Shown one piece after another: positions 22,638 to 23,939 of a DNA stretch of 23,939 bases. The stretch's first letter is position 1. Each line of letters opens with the position of its first letter. The translations under genes and the position numbers were made by a program. The notes under the pieces were generated by a model. That model saw only the letters and a program-made list of their open reading frames with translations. It made no database searches and was not told the origin of the DNA. The DNA comes from an uncultured Lachnospiraceae bacterium. GTDB taxonomy: Bacteria > Bacillota > Clostridia > Lachnospirales > Lachnospiraceae. The stretch lies in contig CABUBX010000016.1 in assembly GCA_902489925.1 (NCBI GenBank), forward strand, positions 1 through 23,939, given 5' to 3'.

Positions 22638-22659
22638 GATAATTAGAAAATTAATTATC
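22638..22659 (-). promoter_or_regulatory. Hairpin in the leader of the ABC ATPase gene
   Basis: A perfect 8-bp stem GATAATTA/TAATTATC (22638-22645 with 22652-22659), 6-nt loop, lies between AAAGGA and the ATG at 22625. Folding would bring that Shine-Dalgarno-like sequence nearer the ATG, or hide the alternative GTG at 22661. Its role in start selection is inferred. Confidence 0.4.
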
Positions 22660-22786
22660 ACAATTCCTTTCTTAATATTATCGTAAATAAAACATTAACA
22701 TCTATTGACTTCCAATACAATCATACTATTTTGAAACAATTTACACAAGCAATTTTCAAATTCACCCAAAGCATATTAACAAATAC

Positions 22787-22876
22787 TTATTTAATATCTG
22801 CATATTCACCCCCATACCTTCTTTTAATAAAACTGTAGTACCGTTTTAGGTATTCATCATCCAAAATCTTTTTCAT
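22787..22876 (-). CDS. Possible 29-residue small ORF downstream of the radical SAM gene
   Basis: The minus strand reads ATG at 22874-22876 through TAA at 22787-22789, giving MKKILDDEYLKRYYSFIKRRYGGEYADIK (split here at residue 20: MKKILDDEYLKRYYSFIKRR, then YGGEYADIK). It begins 26 bases after the radical SAM stop on the same strand. It is rich in Tyr, Lys and Arg and has a Gly-Gly near its end. No convincing Shine-Dalgarno sequence precedes the ATG, and the frame stays open upstream into the radical SAM gene. It may therefore be a small peptide gene, a gene remnant or chance. A RiPP-precursor role is possible only by position. Nothing else coding is seen in 22662-22902. Confidence 0.25.
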   Translation of the reverse strand: MKKILDDEYLKRYYSFIKRRYGGEYADIK

Positions 22877-22902
22877 AGCACATTGAACCAAATTTATAGA
22901 AA

Positions 22903-23939
22903 CTATACATGTGTCTTCCACTTTGACGGATTTTTTATAAAATCAGTTAAGATATCCTTTATAATATATTTTTCAGATATACATGCATTTTTATCTGGAT
23001 TCAGTACCGCACAAGCATTCAAACATAATGGTAATACCGCACATTCTTTACACTTTCCTTTAAAATTATAATGATAATCAGATTCAATAGGTATCCTATT
23101 TGTCGGGAAAGAAGAAACTCCTTGATTAAAACAAGTCGTGCAAAAATATGTTTTTAATTCATGACCTATACATATGGCATTACCTGACACAAATTTACAA
23201 GGTTGCTTAATAGCTACAGGAAGATACAACTTGATTCCGTGTTTTTGTAACCGTTTTCTTAATGCCCAATCTACTTTACTAAATTCCTCAGGTGTCAACT
23301 CCGTAAAATATGCACTATTTTTAAAATTGCGCATCGGATTGAAAGCAAATCTAACACTTTCCGAATTAAAAGATGGGTAAGACAAAATCTTCTCTAAGGT
23401 TTCGAAAAATGAATCTTTATTTTCTTTACATATATTAAAACGAATAGATAAATTTGAACCCGTATTCGACATAATTAATTCTGCTAAACTAAGTAATTGC
23501 TGATAAGAAAACGAATTTGATTTTTTTAACTTTTCATGCCAATACTCATTACCATCAAATGTAATTTGAATCAAATCAAAGTTAATTTTTTGTATCATTT
23601 CTTTAGTCAATAATGAGCCATTAGTTGTAATATGCGTTATATATTTCACACCATATACAGATGCTAATTCTTTAACCTGCTCATCAATATATTCTAATAT
23701 ATCAAAATTTAGCAAAGGTTCTCCCCCAAAATAATGTATCTGCAAAATTTTTAAACCATTTATAAATAATTGTTCAATTCGTTTTAACAAATTGTCTGCA
23801 TCTTCTTTGCTAAAAATCCTTGAAATTTTAGATTGATAGCAATATACACATTGAAAATTACAAGTTTCTGTTAATATAATCGTTAAATCCAACCTGTCTT
23901 TAGAAGCATTGATGCAGTCATCAACTTCTTGATTAAGTA
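22903..23939 (-). CDS. Radical SAM/SPASM-type protein, 5' end beyond the window
   Basis: The frame is open to the right edge (…VDDCINASKDRLDLTII) with no stop, so the N-terminus lies outside; an internal TTG at 23892 is unlikely to be the true start. The radical SAM motif CNFQCVYC (Cx3Cx2C) binds the SAM [4Fe-4S] cluster, followed by HYFGGEPLLN and TTNGSLL typical of the fold. The C-terminal part has a SPASM-like cysteine set for auxiliary clusters: CKFVSGNAIC, then FCTTCFNQG, then CKECAVLPLCLNAC. This layout fits peptide maturases (thioether- or C-C-forming) and anaerobic sulfatase-maturase relatives. Any substrate would be encoded to the right or be the small ORF just downstream. Base composition is visibly more AT-rich than the neighbouring genes, consistent with acquisition by transfer. 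Confidence 0.9.
   Translation of the reverse strand, partial: LNQEVDDCINASKDRLDLTIILTETCNFQCVYCYQSKISRIFSKEDADNLLKRIEQLFINGLKILQIHYFGGEPLLNFDILEYIDEQVKELASVYGVKYITHITTNGSLLTKEMIQKINFDLIQITFDGNEYWHEKLKKSNSFSYQQLLSLAELIMSNTGSNLSIRFNICKENKDSFFETLEKILSYPSFNSESVRFAFNPMRNFKNSAYFTELTPEEFSKVDWALRKRLQKHGIKLYLPVAIKQPCKFVSGNAICIGHELKTYFCTTCFNQGVSSFPTNRIPIESDYHYNFKGKCKECAVLPLCLNACAVLNPDKNACISEKYIIKDILTDFIKNPSKWKTHV

Noticed and set aside
22703..22717. Dyad TATTG-ACTTC-CAATA as an operator
   Set aside because: Five-base arms in a very AT-rich region are likely by chance, and no second copy or well-placed promoter was found.
22750..22830. Micro-ORF starting at the ATG after GGGGGTGAAT (13-17 codons) as a signalling peptide for the RRNPP-like regulator
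   Set aside because: It is too short, has no secretion signal, and overlaps the end of the 29-residue ORF; there is no evidence beyond a chance start codon.
1..23939. CRISPR arrays, tRNA or rRNA genes, transposases, integrases and attachment sites
   Set aside because: No regularly spaced repeats, cloverleaf sequences, rRNA segments or recombinase motifs were seen on either strand.

Overview
The window looks like a chromosomal segment of a Gram-positive anaerobe of the Lachnospiraceae/Clostridia type. The reasons are strong GGAGG ribosome binding sites, moderate-to-low GC, a lipoprotein-anchored CUT1 sugar ABC transporter, and glycan loci controlled by AraC and LacI regulators. The family assignment is inference from gene style; there is no rRNA or other taxonomic marker. 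No tRNA, rRNA, CRISPR array, insertion sequence or phage gene was seen.

Region 1 (1-12214) is a plant-glycan oligosaccharide locus. On the minus strand lie a solute-binding lipoprotein and two permeases (2115-3554, 997-2049, 131-1000), then the first codons of another gene running off the left edge. A second minus-strand operon encodes a GH113-type beta-mannanase, a GH36 alpha-galactosidase and a broken GH9 glucanase. Regulators are a LacI-type repressor and two AraC-type proteins, each AraC gene divergent from the operon it probably controls. None of the enzymes has a signal peptide, so the likely scheme is import of (galacto)(gluco)manno-oligosaccharides and cytoplasmic breakdown. The GH9 gene has lost about 44 nt holding its catalytic DAGD motif and is frameshifted.

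Region 2 (12254-17369) is the most novel-looking part. A minus-strand operon encodes cupin, short-chain dehydrogenase, 3-hydroxyacyl-CoA-dehydrogenase-like protein, cyclase-family metal hydrolase, beta-keto acid cleavage enzyme (BKACE/DUF849) and a small zinc ribbon, with a divergent HxlR-type regulator. The gene order suggests oxidation, hydrolysis (ring or amide opening), oxidation to a beta-keto acid and acetyl-CoA-dependent cleavage. I cannot match it to a described pathway. Its control region carries three copies of TACTTACA and a GCACAA-N15-TTGTGC dyad. The same dyad with identical spacing lies at the promoter of the neighbouring MFS transporter, suggesting co-regulation.

Region 3 (17643-22625) holds that MFS transporter and, on the same strand, a tightly coupled set: a fused two-domain oligopeptide-type ABC ATPase without permeases, truA, and an XRE/TPR regulator whose stop codon lies inside its own terminator.

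Region 4 (22662-23939) is visibly more AT-rich. It carries a radical SAM/SPASM-type maturase whose 5' end is beyond the window, followed by a possible 29-residue ORF.
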